14,599 nucleotides of DNA from Chloroflexota bacterium (GCA_022562335.1 JADFPM010000035.1:1-14599); one strand, 5' to 3'. Shown: positions 1 to 9,484, counted from the first letter of the stretch. The notes: generated by a model from the letters alone, not told the origin. Made by a program: numbers and translations.

Positions 1-123
1 TTCTGTAAGCAATTAATATTTCATAGGGAACGTTGATATATTAAAAATAAAATAAATTTCGTTGTTGCTAACTGTATAGACGATTCAATTTAAGGTAGGC
101 GGCATTTTAGGAAGGAGACCCAT

Positions 124-546
124 ATGGTCCAAGTATGTAGGAAGGTCAACTCTTTAGTTCCCCCCAATAGATTTATAGCTAGTCTTTCAAACGGAGAAAC
201 AATTTTTCAAGATGTTTGCGAGGGCAAACCTAATGCTTGGCTTCGTCTTAAAGATTACATTAAAGATAACGATCTTCGCATTACTCAATTGCGTTATCAG
301 ATAAAAGATAGAGAACACCAAGCAAAACTTCCTCCTAACGCTGAAGGATATGTATATCTTCGTAAATGTATTTCTATACCAGGACAAGTAACTATTATGT
401 GTTATGGTATTGGACACGTTGAAAATGATGAAGCTTTTATTTTATGGCAAAGAGAAGATGGTGCATTTTGGGGTGAAAAAAGAAGTAGCCAACGCCGGCG
501 TTGCCGGTGGGGGAGATCTCTCGTCCCCCAGGTCCAATCAATTTGA
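124..546 (+). CDS. AT-rich hypothetical protein, possibly phage-derived
   Basis: I do not recognise a named family. The ATG at 124 is preceded by a near-perfect ribosome binding site (AGGAAGGAG at 109-117, six-base spacer), so translation from here is credible. The 140-residue product is soluble, with no signal peptide or membrane segment. Residues 20-115 look like a small compact domain (SNGETIFQD, WLRLKDYIKDNDLRITQLRYQ, PPNAEGYVYLRK), in a style reminiscent of short hypothetical proteins of marine phages; that is an impression, not a match. Bases 1 to about 480 are strongly AT-rich with A/T-ending codons. The last 20 or so codons run into GC-rich DNA and encode an Arg-rich tail (SSQRRRCRWGRS) unlike the rest. 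The natural reading frame was therefore probably interrupted near 480-490, leaving a truncated or chimeric protein. It is the only convincing plus-strand gene here. Confidence 0.5.
   Translation: MVQVCRKVNSLVPPNRFIASLSNGETIFQDVCEGKPNAWLRLKDYIKDNDLRITQLRYQIKDREHQAKLPPNAEGYVYLRKCISIPGQVTIMCYGIGHVENDEAFILWQREDGAFWGEKRSSQRRRCRWGRSLVPQVQSI
490..503. repeat. 14-base perfect palindrome at the composition junction
   Basis: CAACGCCGGCGTTG is perfectly self-complementary and lies where AT-rich DNA gives way to GC-rich DNA. It is followed at once by an inverted repeat, TGGGGGA (508-514) and TCCCCCA (524-530), with a nine-base loop. These could be a recombination or insertion boundary, or ordinary foldback structures; the sequence does not decide. 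Confidence 0.4.
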
Positions 547-550
547 AAGC

Positions 551-618
551 AAAAATAAGTTGTTGGGTTCAGTTAACCCAACAACCAAGGGCCCGGAGTT
601 CCTACTTCCGGGCCCTTG
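551..618 (-). terminator. Tandem hairpins, likely terminator of the prepilin gene
   Basis: Two perfect stems lie downstream of the prepilin stop codon at 694. The first on the minus strand has a 12-bp stem, 607-618 with 586-597 (CAAGGGCCCGGA), and a nine-base loop. The second has a 10-bp stem, 575-584 with 560-569 (TTGTTGGGTT paired with AACCCAACAA), and a five-base loop. It is followed on the minus strand by CTTATTTTTG, a T-rich tract suited to intrinsic termination. On the plus strand neither stem is followed by a T run, so I assign it to the minus strand. Confidence 0.65.
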
Positions 619-693
619 AACGATTCGGCGGTATGTGGCTATTCCGCCTGGGGCGCGGTCAACCTTTGGAGTTGACCTTGCGCTAAACCATTG

Positions 694-2214
694 CTACTCA
701 GTAATCGTGATGGTTATCGTTCCCGCATTGCTGTCGATGGTGCCGTCATTCACGCTAAAGGTGAAGGTATCCACTCCGGTAGCGGTATTGGTATACAACA
801 CGGTGTCTAAGTCGACTCCGGTCAAAGGCCCTAGACTTCCCAAGCTCGGGTCCGACAAATTTACGAAAGTCAAGTCGTTACCATCGTCATCAAATCCCGT
901 GAGTATGATGCTGAGGGTGGCTGATAAAGTCATCGAAAGGGATTGATTGAAGGCCAACGGCTGGGTGTTTGACGTCGCTGTAGGCGCTGGCGTCGCTGTG
1001 GCGGTCGATCCTCCCTTGATCAGTATTCCCAGGCTGCCCGGCACATCGCTGAAGAACTCGGTATCACCCACCACCGGGGCTATGGCGGTATGCTCCTCGG
1101 CCAACCACCGGTAGACCTTGTCGGTGGACGGGGTGGTGATGATGCGGGCCGTAGTTATGGTTGTTCCGGTTGACGCTGAACTGGAGGCGCCGATCACGGC
1201 GAATCCATCGTTCTTGTCCAGGGTGCGGGCGGTCTCCGAGATGCCCTCAGTGTCGTTCACCAAGGAGGACAATTCCATCACGGCCTCGCCAAAGATGGTC
1301 AGTTTCCAGGTTTCCGAAGCCGTGTTCGCCTCGCCGTCATCCCCCCGGTCCATCACCAGGGTGAGTTCGCCGCCGCTGCCGCCGGAGGGCGCAACCAACG
1401 AGATCGTGTGGACCCGGACCGCGTCGCCGGCGGTCTTGTACTCCACGGCCGTCCCCCCCGACGAGGTAATGTTGTCGTTATAGTCGACGATCAGTTCAAA
1501 CTCGTTGGCATCTTCTGTGGAAAGCAGCACGCCGCCCAAAACGATGGTGTTTCCGGGGACTACATCGTTATCGCTGGCCACGGTGACGCTAAGCGTCCCC
1601 AACAGGGTGCCCGTCTTAGTATACCGGCCTGCCATCGAGTAACCGGCGGGGACCTTGACCTTTAGGGTCTTGAGGGCGGATTCGTTCTTGGCCATGCTCA
1701 ACGTGAGGGTGTGGTCCGAAGCCGAAGACGGCTCCCGGGTGGCCGCCTCGATATCCAACACGTTGTTGGAGGGTTTGATCAAAAGCGCCCCGGCGTTGAC
1801 GAAGAACACCTCACCCGAATTGGTGTCTATGCGCCACTCAACCAAGGCCGAAGAGTCCGGGATATTGTTAAGGAAATCCGGCACGAATCTCTTGGTCGGG
1901 TCTTGGGGAAGCGTTGCCTTGAAGTCAATGAGCCGCACGCCCAGGTCGGTGTCCGGCTTGAGAGAATCATCGGTGTCATCCAGACTGACCACCGGGTAAA
2001 CCTCGGGGAAGGCCTCTAGAAAGAACCGGTTGGCCGCTTTGTTCAACGAGTCGCGGTCCCCGGCCAGCCGGGCCGATTGACCCTGCGAACCCAGTCCGAC
2101 GATGGCGCCTGCCACCAATCCGGCAAGGATGGCAATGATGGCCATCACCGCCAGCAACTCGATTAGAGTGAATCCCTTTTGTCCTTTGTATCCGTGGTAC
2201 GCCGGTATAAACAT
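694..2214 (-). CDS. Large type IV prepilin with C-terminal Ig/cadherin-like domain
   Basis: The N-terminus is a textbook class III (type IV pilin) signal: a short basic leader ending at Gly14, then FTLIELLAVMAIIAILAG with Glu at mature position +5 and a hydrophobic helix to about residue 38. A prepilin peptidase would cleave between Gly14 and Phe15. The protein is 506 residues, much longer than ordinary pilins (about 140-200). The middle (about 40-400) is a beta-rich region I cannot assign. A low-complexity Thr/Ala/Pro linker (about 403-418) leads to a domain at about 419-506 containing LTGFDDDGNDLTF and TFTFSVNDGTIDSNAGTI. This pattern is typical of bacterial Ig-like or cadherin-like repeats of extracellular adhesins, and its Asp/Asn residues suggest Ca2+ binding. 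A surface-exposed pilin-anchored adhesin or minor tip pilin is the likely role. The ATG is preceded closely by AGAAGGA. It stands alone between glmS and the tandem hairpins; no pilus assembly genes of its own adjoin it. The FTLIE motif is of the bacterial T4P/T2SS kind, distinct from the archaellin signal of arlB. Confidence 0.85.
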   Translation of the reverse strand: MFIPAYHGYKGQKGFTLIELLAVMAIIAILAGLVAGAIVGLGSQGQSARLAGDRDSLNKAANRFFLEAFPEVYPVVSLDDTDDSLKPDTDLGVRLIDFKATLPQDPTKRFVPDFLNNIPDSSALVEWRIDTNSGEVFFVNAGALLIKPSNNVLDIEAATREPSSASDHTLTLSMAKNESALKTLKVKVPAGYSMAGRYTKTGTLLGTLSVTVASDNDVVPGNTIVLGGVLLSTEDANEFELIVDYNDNITSSGGTAVEYKTAGDAVRVHTISLVAPSGGSGGELTLVMDRGDDGEANTASETWKLTIFGEAVMELSSLVNDTEGISETARTLDKNDGFAVIGASSSASTGTTITTARIITTPSTDKVYRWLAEEHTAIAPVVGDTEFFSDVPGSLGILIKGGSTATATPAPTATSNTQPLAFNQSLSMTLSATLSIILTGFDDDGNDLTFVNLSDPSLGSLGPLTGVDLDTVLYTNTATGVDTFTFSVNDGTIDSNAGTITITITE

Positions 2215-2644
2215 TTCCTTCTACCTCGGTGAACCGAACTATTTTGTCGCTCCGCCCCGCGAGCGGCTGATGAACCAATGGCCCGCTCGACGCGCCGCCA
2301 AAGATCCAAAAACCACACCCAACCACACACTCTCGCCCGGTACTCACAAATTAGGACTCAAACCCGCGGATCAACCCGGATCTGCCGTCCCACCGGGGCT
2401 GTTCGGAACACTAGATAGAATCTACAGGCTGCTCATTGATGCCCATAGACAGTCAACTTGTAGAAAGTGGGATGCACACCAGCAGAATTTTTGAGGGTAA
2501 ACACCCAAACCGTATGTGGCGCGACCACGGTTCAGGCTGGAAGCAGAGTTTGGGTAGCAAACCGAATTGGTGGATGGAGGGGGGCGTGGGGCCGTTGGAC
2601 CGGCAGAAAAGGGGGGCCGGACCAGAAGTGGCGATTCGGCAGGT
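2215..2644. other. Intergenic region between glmS and the prepilin gene
   Basis: No credible gene is seen in these 430 bases; short open frames here are out-of-frame extensions of neighbours. It must hold the glmS 3' end and probably the prepilin promoter. An imperfect GC-rich inverted repeat just after glmS (2597-2604 with 2616-2623, one mismatch) lacks a T tract and is only a weak terminator candidate. A small inverted repeat, TAGAT/ATCTA, lies at 2412-2424. On the minus strand TTGACT and TTGATC occur as -35-like hexamers, but neither has a convincing -10 at 16-18 bases. Confidence 0.5.
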
Positions 2645-4507
<1,863 letters not shown>

Positions 4508-4598
4508 AAGCCCTCTCCCGCAAATCAAGCTAAATCGACGGACATCAACGAAGTGATTACGAACTTCGCGTCAGGTCCACCTTGAAACGTCAGCATCA

Positions 4599-4628
4599 AG
4601 TATATTTACGTCAGCTTCCCAGTGTCAA
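4599..4628 (-). promoter_or_regulatory. Consensus sigma70-type promoter for glmS
   Basis: On the minus strand a perfect -35 hexamer, TTGACA (4628-4623), is separated by 18 bases from TATACT (4604-4599), five of six matches to the -10 consensus. Transcription would start near 4592, giving a leader of about 85 bases before the GTG start of glmS. This supports a bacterial host and an independent transcript for glmS. Confidence 0.75.
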
Positions 4629-4649
4629 GGTTAAGGGGCCAGACGCCAA

Positions 4650-4669
4650 GGCGCCCGGAGCACGGCGCC
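4650..4669. repeat. GC-rich inverted repeat after the Asp-rich gene
   Basis: GGCGCC at 4650-4655 and again at 4664-4669 can pair around an eight-base loop, six bases beyond the stop codon of the Asp-rich gene. It sits where the archaellum transcript should end and where the glmS promoter begins, but no T tract follows on the minus strand. It may be a weak or Rho-assisted terminator. Confidence 0.3.
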
Positions 4670-4674
4670 CGGGC

Positions 4675-5406
4675 CTAACGTCCCTTTTCCAAGCTAGACA
4701 TCAGGTCCCGCAGTTGGGTGGCTAATTCCGAGGCCGAAACCTCGCCCACCGAAGCCACCAGGTCCTGGAACGCCTCGTCGACCTCCTCTTCGACTTCGAA
4801 TATGTCCGACAGGTCCAATCCCGATCCACCACCGCCACCTGAGCCGCCTCCGGTATCACCACCTGAGCTGCCTCCGGTATCACCTTTCCCAGCGGCGGCC
4901 TGATCCGGTGCGTCCTGCCCATCAGTTGTGCCGTTTGCCTCCGGCGCCGCACCGCCACCTTCGGGACCATCCACGATATATACCGCCGTTGGGGCTCCCC
5001 CCTTGGCTTCGGCTACCTGGTTCTCGCCATCGACGGTGGCAACCGGAGCATCGGAGGGTGCCGGCGTCACGGTGACCGGGACCGCCGCAACATCGCCGCC
5101 GCCGGCTGGAGCGGCCGTCGCCAGGTCCAGCCCATCATCGTCTTCGTCTTCATCATCGTCGCCCCGCTTTAACTTGCGGCGAATACGCCCAAAGATCCCG
5201 GAAGAGCCGCCGCCGTCTTCATCCAACGGGCCGTCCGGGTCGTCGTCATCATCGTCGTCATCATCGCTGGAACGCCTCAGCTTTTGACGCATCCGGCCCA
5301 ATAGGCCGGTGGAAGGGCCGTCGTCGTCGTCGAAAGACTCCTCATCGAGTCCATCCAGATCGTCGTCGTCGTCCCGTTTGCCCTTCAGCTTCCCTAGTAA
5401 TCCCAT
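4675..5406 (-). CDS. Asp-rich triple-repeat protein at the end of the archaellum cluster
   Basis: I recognise no family. The 243-residue protein begins with three copies of one unit: a short basic amphipathic segment followed by an acidic run. These are GLLGKLKGKR plus DDDDD (2-16), GLLGRMRQKLRR plus nine Asp (34-56), and GIFGRIRRKLKR plus DDDEDEDDD (70-91). An Ala/Pro/Val-rich linker (about 95-175) and a Gly/Ser-rich stretch (175-196) lead to a C-terminal acidic helical segment (197-240, LDLSDIFEVEEEVDEAFQ and SASELATQLRDLMSSLEKG). There is no signal peptide or long hydrophobic segment, so it is presumably cytoplasmic. The basic GLLG units could touch the inner membrane face and the acidic runs could bind Mg2+ or basic partners. 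ATG 5406 follows GGGGAG with an eight-base spacer. It lies 182 bases after arlJ on the same strand, so co-transcription with the archaellum genes is likely. It could be an archaellum accessory or adaptor, or an unrelated scaffold. Confidence 0.75.
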   Translation of the reverse strand: MGLLGKLKGKRDDDDDLDGLDEESFDDDDGPSTGLLGRMRQKLRRSSDDDDDDDDDPDGPLDEDGGGSSGIFGRIRRKLKRGDDDEDEDDDGLDLATAAPAGGGDVAAVPVTVTPAPSDAPVATVDGENQVAEAKGGAPTAVYIVDGPEGGGAAPEANGTTDGQDAPDQAAAGKGDTGGSSGGDTGGGSGGGGGSGLDLSDIFEVEEEVDEAFQDLVASVGEVSASELATQLRDLMSSLEKGR

Positions 5407-5588
5407 TCCATTTTCTCCCCGGCCTCAGATGGCGTTTGCTTCCTACAGATCGGGCCGTCAGGCCGCAAATAATCGTTTGATCCCACCTAGCCCCTTTTCA
5501 GCACGTTTATCTTTATGGACCGAGACCCCTCGCGTACCCCATTCACTTCTGCCTGAGGTTGCCTGCTGCCCATGCCCTCCGCACCTAA

Positions 5589-7088
5589 TCAATTCGGCGA
5601 TTGCACCAATAGCCCCCCTGCGACCCTGGGTATGACGTAAAGGTTAAATCCGGTCATCATGCAGGTGATGCCGCCAAAAAAGGCGGTGTTCAGGGAATGC
5701 CCGCCCATGGCGAATTTTGGGGCCAGGGCATTGGAAATGGTCATGGCCACCAGGGCGATGGTTGTCATCAGCGTAAGCATGCCCATATCGTGCTCCTGGA
5801 AAAAGGGCAATGAAGCCACCGCGTTGATGCCCGTGCCGCCGGAGATCGAATCCATCTGGGCCAACGCCGTGGTTATTCTTGTATTGAACGCGATCATGAT
5901 CTCCAATACGAAAACCATCAGGCCGGTCATGGCGAAGTGAAGCGGGATGGTTAGAAAGGCGAAGGGCATGGCCGCCGTGGCGCGCCTGGCCCGCATCAAG
6001 GCAGCGTCCATGGCGTAGGCCCCGGCGATCTCGCCAACCTTCTCCGGCGGCCCGCCTAAATTGGTGGCATCGATGAATATCCTGGTCGAGCGGTTGGCCA
6101 GCTCACTTCCCAGCTCGTCTCGGAAGGCGTTCCAACACCGTTCGGGGGACAACCCTTTGTCCAGCCGGATATCCAGCCTTTTTATGTACGGTTCGAGGGT
6201 GCTCAAGGACCGGCGGTCGATCTTGCTCAACGCCCGCCCCACCGTGGTGCCCAGGGTTGAAGTCACCTTGCCCAAGGACCTGATGAAAACCGCTATTTCT
6301 TCATCTATCTTGTCGATTCGGCCATTTTCCCGCATCGCCAAAAAACCCGATGGGAACATGGAGGCGCCCAGGATCAGGAAAAATAAAGACTGCCCGTATT
6401 GGAGGCTGGCAACGGCCCCCAGCACAACGCCGGCGGGAACCATGACCCAGAATAGGCGCAGTGCCCACCGGCGCAGCGGAGGCCCTTTTTTGTATTTGTA
6501 GGTCTTCACCTCAATGGGCGCCGTCCGGTAGATGATGTAAGTGCCAAATGAGCTGACGGCAACCATGGAAAAGGTCAGCATAGCCACGAAGCCACCGCCC
6601 AACGTGCTGATCATGCTGGAAATCATCGCCACCACCACCACCAGTGATACCGACACCAGCAGGGCGGCGTAGGCGTCGCCCCATTTGGTCAATGTTTCCA
6701 GATTGCGGTAGTAGCTGTTGACGTACTGTTCCCGCTCTACCCGGGCTTCCTCCGCCAGGAAGGACGACTCTGAAACCCCGGCCAGTATTGCCCCGCCAAA
6801 GCGAAGCAGCAGGTTTTTGACCGACTGGGCCCCCACCTTCTGGGCTACCATGCGGAAGGCGCGGACGTATTCGATGCCCATCCGCTTGGACAGCATATAG
6901 ACTTGGCGAAAATAGAGGCCGGTCTTAAAACCCTGCTCGATGGTCTTTTCGAAGATCAGGTCCCGGGAGGTACCGCCGGTGGCCAGGGCTGCCATGTAGG
7001 TCAGGTTGGATAAAAGATCGAAGCTGAGAACCGAGTCATCCGAGGACACCTTCTCGATACGCTTGCGAGATGACTTGATAAAGATCAT
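5589..7088 (-). CDS. arlJ: Archaellum membrane platform protein ArlJ (FlaJ)
   Basis: ArlJ is the polytopic core of the archaellum motor; it couples ArlI ATP hydrolysis to filament assembly and rotation. The 499-residue protein has the expected two GspF/T2SSF-type cytoplasmic domains, roughly 25-125 and 260-365, each followed by membrane segments. Hydrophobic stretches lie at about 138-160, 165-187, 208-228, 233-252, 373-400, 435-455 and 468-489. The signature near the N-terminus (LSNLTYMAALATGGTSRDLIFE) and the helical block with FRDELGSELANRSTRIFIDA and GGPPEKVGEIAG fit archaeal FlaJ. Length and topology are closer to archaeal FlaJ than to PilC (about 400 residues) or the split TadB/TadC. 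The ATG start is inside the 3' end of arlI, giving a 53-base overlap; CAGGA lies just upstream. The overlap suggests translational coupling with arlI. An internal start nearer residue 32 cannot be excluded but would cut conserved sequence. Confidence 0.93.
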   Translation of the reverse strand: MIFIKSSRKRIEKVSSDDSVLSFDLLSNLTYMAALATGGTSRDLIFEKTIEQGFKTGLYFRQVYMLSKRMGIEYVRAFRMVAQKVGAQSVKNLLLRFGGAILAGVSESSFLAEEARVEREQYVNSYYRNLETLTKWGDAYAALLVSVSLVVVVAMISSMISTLGGGFVAMLTFSMVAVSSFGTYIIYRTAPIEVKTYKYKKGPPLRRWALRLFWVMVPAGVVLGAVASLQYGQSLFFLILGASMFPSGFLAMRENGRIDKIDEEIAVFIRSLGKVTSTLGTTVGRALSKIDRRSLSTLEPYIKRLDIRLDKGLSPERCWNAFRDELGSELANRSTRIFIDATNLGGPPEKVGEIAGAYAMDAALMRARRATAAMPFAFLTIPLHFAMTGLMVFVLEIMIAFNTRITTALAQMDSISGGTGINAVASLPFFQEHDMGMLTLMTTIALVAMTISNALAPKFAMGGHSLNTAFFGGITCMMTGFNLYVIPRVAGGLLVQSPN

Positions 7089-8763
7089 AAAATCCTGTAA
7101 CCCCTTGGTCTTTGAGCTTGCGCAGTATGTTGGCCCGTTTCGTCAATTCGGCGTAGATCTCCCGCTTTCTGTGGGGCGGCAAACCGCGCTTTGGCGCGAT
7201 CACCTCCTCAAGCAGGTAGCTGTTCATATGCCCGGTGAACTCAAAGGTATCGTTGGATGAGTTCCAACGAAATACTTCTATGTAGGAGAAAGAATCCGAC
7301 GAGGGATCGTAACCGACGATCTCGCTGATGCTGAGGATCCGCCGGCCGTCTTTACCGTTGGGCAGCCGGACGGCGCTTTGGATCACCACCAGGTTCAGGT
7401 TGTCTATGTAGGTCTTGGGGATATTGATGGGACTGCCCGTCAGCCGCTGGATCAGCTTTTCCACGGAGGAGGCGTGGAAGGTGGCCATGCAAGCGTGGCC
7501 GGTCTGCATCGCCTGGAAGGCTATGGCGCCTTCCGCGCCTCGAATCTCACCGATTATGATTTCGTTGGGCCTTTGGCGCAATGCAGCCCGCAGCAGGGCG
7601 AACATGTCCACCGAGGAACCGCCGTCATCACCGGACGACCCTCTGACCACTTCACGGATCCAGTTGGGATGGGGCACCTGTAATTCCGGGGTGTCCTCGA
7701 TGCTTACGATCTTGGCGCTGGGATGCAGGAACACCGTCACCGCGTTCAACAGGGTGGTCTTCCCCGAAGCGGTCTCGCCGGCGATGAAAACATTCATCCC
7801 GTGGCCCATGGCCAAGGAGAGGTAAGCGGCCATCTCGTAAGTGAGACCGCCAAACTCCACCAGCTGGATCATGCTCAGGGGCTCGGCGGAGAATTTCCGG
7901 ATGCTGAAGTTGCTTCCCCGTTTGGAGACGTCTTCCCCATACACCATGTTGATCCGGGAACCATCCAACAGCACGGCGTCGACGATGGGCTCCCGGTAGG
8001 TCACGGGGCGGCCGATCTTCTCGGACAACTGGATCACGAAAGAGTCCAGTTGTTCGATGGTTTCGAAACTCACGGTGCTCTTCATGCTGTTGAATATCTT
8101 GTGCTCTATGAAAACCGTCCCGATGCCGCTGCAACTTATATCCTCGATATTGGGGTCAAGGAGCAAGGGTTCCAGCACTCCCATGCCCTGCTTGTCCCTT
8201 TCCATCTTGTAACTCAAGGCAGCCATTTCCGTCTTGGTGACCGGAAGCCTGGCCGAGCCCTTCTTCTTGGCTTTAGCCCGCGCTTTTCGCACTTCCCCGG
8301 GTTTCACCACCACGCAAGCCTGCTTCAAGATTCGGCGCAACACGGCCGATTTCCTGGCCTGGTCTCCGGTCATGTCCTCCAAATCGGCCACGTAATCGAT
8401 CAGCCGGTCTTCCAATTCCTCCATCAATTCGGTGATGTCTTGATCCATACCCGGCTCGATGGGCACGTAGAAGTTACGGACGTCGGTGGGGTCACTGTAC
8501 ACGTGTATGTACAGCCCCTTGCCGATGGGATAGATCAGGTTGGGGGCCTTCATGTCGCCCATACTGCGTTCCAGCTCGGGGACGTACGCCGGCACACCTA
8601 TCTCTTCCATCGCCAGGGTGTGGATGTAATCCATCAGGAATTCTTTGTTCCGGGATTCTTCTTGGAGGGGCTCCGGCAACATCCTGAACATCGGGCAACT
8701 GGCTAATCCATCGCGATGGCTGTGGCCGGCGTCCTTTTTCGCACGAACCGGTTTGGTTGTCAT
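7036..8763 (-). CDS. arlI: Archaellum motor ATPase ArlI (FlaI)
   Basis: ArlI is the hexameric secretion/rotation ATPase of the archaellum, acting at the cytoplasmic face with ArlH and ArlJ. All motifs of the type II/IV secretion ATPase family are visible in 575 residues: Walker A GETASGKTT (329-337, Lys335), Asp box VSIEDTPEL (353-361, Glu356/Asp357), an atypical Walker B with EIIIGEIRGAE (401-411, Glu406), and His box TGHACMATFHAS (421-432, His423 and His430). After the His box, INIPKTYIDNLNLVVIQ is characteristic of archaeal FlaI. The N-terminal domain (about 1-200) carries a Lys/Arg-rich tract, KARAKAKKKG, at 160-169 that may be an insert. The start is four bases after the arlH stop, and the 3' end overlaps arlJ, so arlH-arlI-arlJ form a tightly coupled unit as in Archaea. 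No catalytic residue appears missing. PilB/PilT or TadA identity is disfavoured by the arlH, arlF and arlG neighbours. Confidence 0.95.
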   Translation of the reverse strand: MTTKPVRAKKDAGHSHRDGLASCPMFRMLPEPLQEESRNKEFLMDYIHTLAMEEIGVPAYVPELERSMGDMKAPNLIYPIGKGLYIHVYSDPTDVRNFYVPIEPGMDQDITELMEELEDRLIDYVADLEDMTGDQARKSAVLRRILKQACVVVKPGEVRKARAKAKKKGSARLPVTKTEMAALSYKMERDKQGMGVLEPLLLDPNIEDISCSGIGTVFIEHKIFNSMKSTVSFETIEQLDSFVIQLSEKIGRPVTYREPIVDAVLLDGSRINMVYGEDVSKRGSNFSIRKFSAEPLSMIQLVEFGGLTYEMAAYLSLAMGHGMNVFIAGETASGKTTLLNAVTVFLHPSAKIVSIEDTPELQVPHPNWIREVVRGSSGDDGGSSVDMFALLRAALRQRPNEIIIGEIRGAEGAIAFQAMQTGHACMATFHASSVEKLIQRLTGSPINIPKTYIDNLNLVVIQSAVRLPNGKDGRRILSISEIVGYDPSSDSFSYIEVFRWNSSNDTFEFTGHMNSYLLEEVIAPKRGLPPHRKREIYAELTKRANILRKLKDQGVTGFYDLYQVISQAYREGVLG

Positions 8764-8767
8764 GTAT

Positions 8768-9484
8768 CTATGCCTTGGCCTTGGATATGGGGATGATCTT
8801 CATGCCCATTCCCGGTTCCACGTCAAAACTGATTATGTTTCCGGTGCTCTGATCGGCGTTGCGAACCTTGGCAACCTCCAATATCTTGACCAGCCGTTCT
8901 CCCACCTGCTCCATCTTCATCACCAGGTGGGCGTCGCACAAAGACCTCACCCGTATGAGCATGCGGTCATCGAAGGCATAGGAATGGACCACTGCCAACA
9001 CGGTTCGCCCGTCATCACACAGACGTTTGCATGCAGCAAAAAATTCTATGATCGCGTGGTCATCACTATTGGCGACCAAGCCAGTGAGGGAATCGATCAC
9101 CGCCAAACTGAACCGGGTGGGCAGGCTGTCCAGGTGGTCGATAAGAAGCTGAAAAGCCCTCCCGGTGTCAGCCTGGTCGGACGAGGCGATGTCCAGAGGA
9201 TAGATCCTCAGCCGGTCACACAGGAAATAGTCGGTGATATCCAGGTTCAGCGAACTCATCTGAGATACCAGGCTTTTCACCGTGTTCTCGGTGGTGTAAT
9301 AAACCGCGGACATCTTGGCAGAGAGGGCCCCATGGGAAAAATGCTGACATAAAACGCTTTTGCCCGCGTCCGATTGACCTTCCAGCAGGACCAACGACCC
9401 CACCGGGATACCGCCGCCCATCTTCTTGTCGATCTCGTTGCTGCCGGTGGAAATGATAGAGGAGCCTTGCGGCGATGTGGTCAT
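8768..9484 (-). CDS. arlH: Archaellum ATP-binding regulator ArlH (FlaH)
   Basis: ArlH is a RecA/KaiC-like protein that binds ATP, forms a ring under the motor and regulates ArlI; it is specific to archaella and a defining marker of the system. In 238 residues I see the FlaH-type opening STGSNEIDKKMGGGIPVGS, Walker A GQSDAGKS (36-43, Lys42), the following TTENT (64-68), Walker B LAVIDS (128-132 region, Asp131), and the C-terminal block ILEVAKVRNADQSTGNIISF and EPGMGMKIIPIS typical of FlaH. Archaeal Walker A usually reads GxxGTGKS; here the second Gly is replaced by Ala (DAGKS), which keeps the essential Gly-Lys-Ser. The ATG follows GGAGG with an eight-base spacer, the best ribosome binding site in the cluster. 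It is separated from arlI by only four bases. Confidence 0.94.
   Translation of the reverse strand: MTTSPQGSSIISTGSNEIDKKMGGGIPVGSLVLLEGQSDAGKSVLCQHFSHGALSAKMSAVYYTTENTVKSLVSQMSSLNLDITDYFLCDRLRIYPLDIASSDQADTGRAFQLLIDHLDSLPTRFSLAVIDSLTGLVANSDDHAIIEFFAACKRLCDDGRTVLAVVHSYAFDDRMLIRVRSLCDAHLVMKMEQVGERLVKILEVAKVRNADQSTGNIISFDVEPGMGMKIIPISKAKA

Noticed and set aside
109..126. Vector-like AAGGAG followed by CATATG, suggesting cloning vector contamination
   Set aside because: Bases before and after do not resemble a standard expression vector leader; a natural strong ribosome binding site is simpler.
2597..2623. Hairpin as glmS terminator
   Set aside because: The stem has an A-A mismatch and no T tract follows on the minus strand.
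4508..4598. glmS ribozyme/riboswitch
   Set aside because: The predicted leader is about 85 bases, shorter than the known ribozyme, and I see no core resembling it.
5487..5573. 28-codon minus-strand ORF with GGAGG close upstream, between arlJ and the Asp-rich gene
   Set aside because: The spacer to the ATG is only about two bases and the peptide shows no recognisable pattern; it could be chance in a GC-rich gap.
7723..8706. 327-codon open frame on the plus strand
   Set aside because: It is antisense to the arlI coding sequence, whose motifs are unmistakable; long antisense frames are common in GC-rich genes. The same applies to 2567-3253 opposite glmS and 8645-9352 opposite arlH.
5589..8763. 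Reading the ATPase and platform genes as a Tad or type IV pilus system
   Set aside because: ArlH, ArlF, ArlG and an archaellin-type signal sequence adjoin them, and the ATPase carries FlaI-like sequence after the His box.
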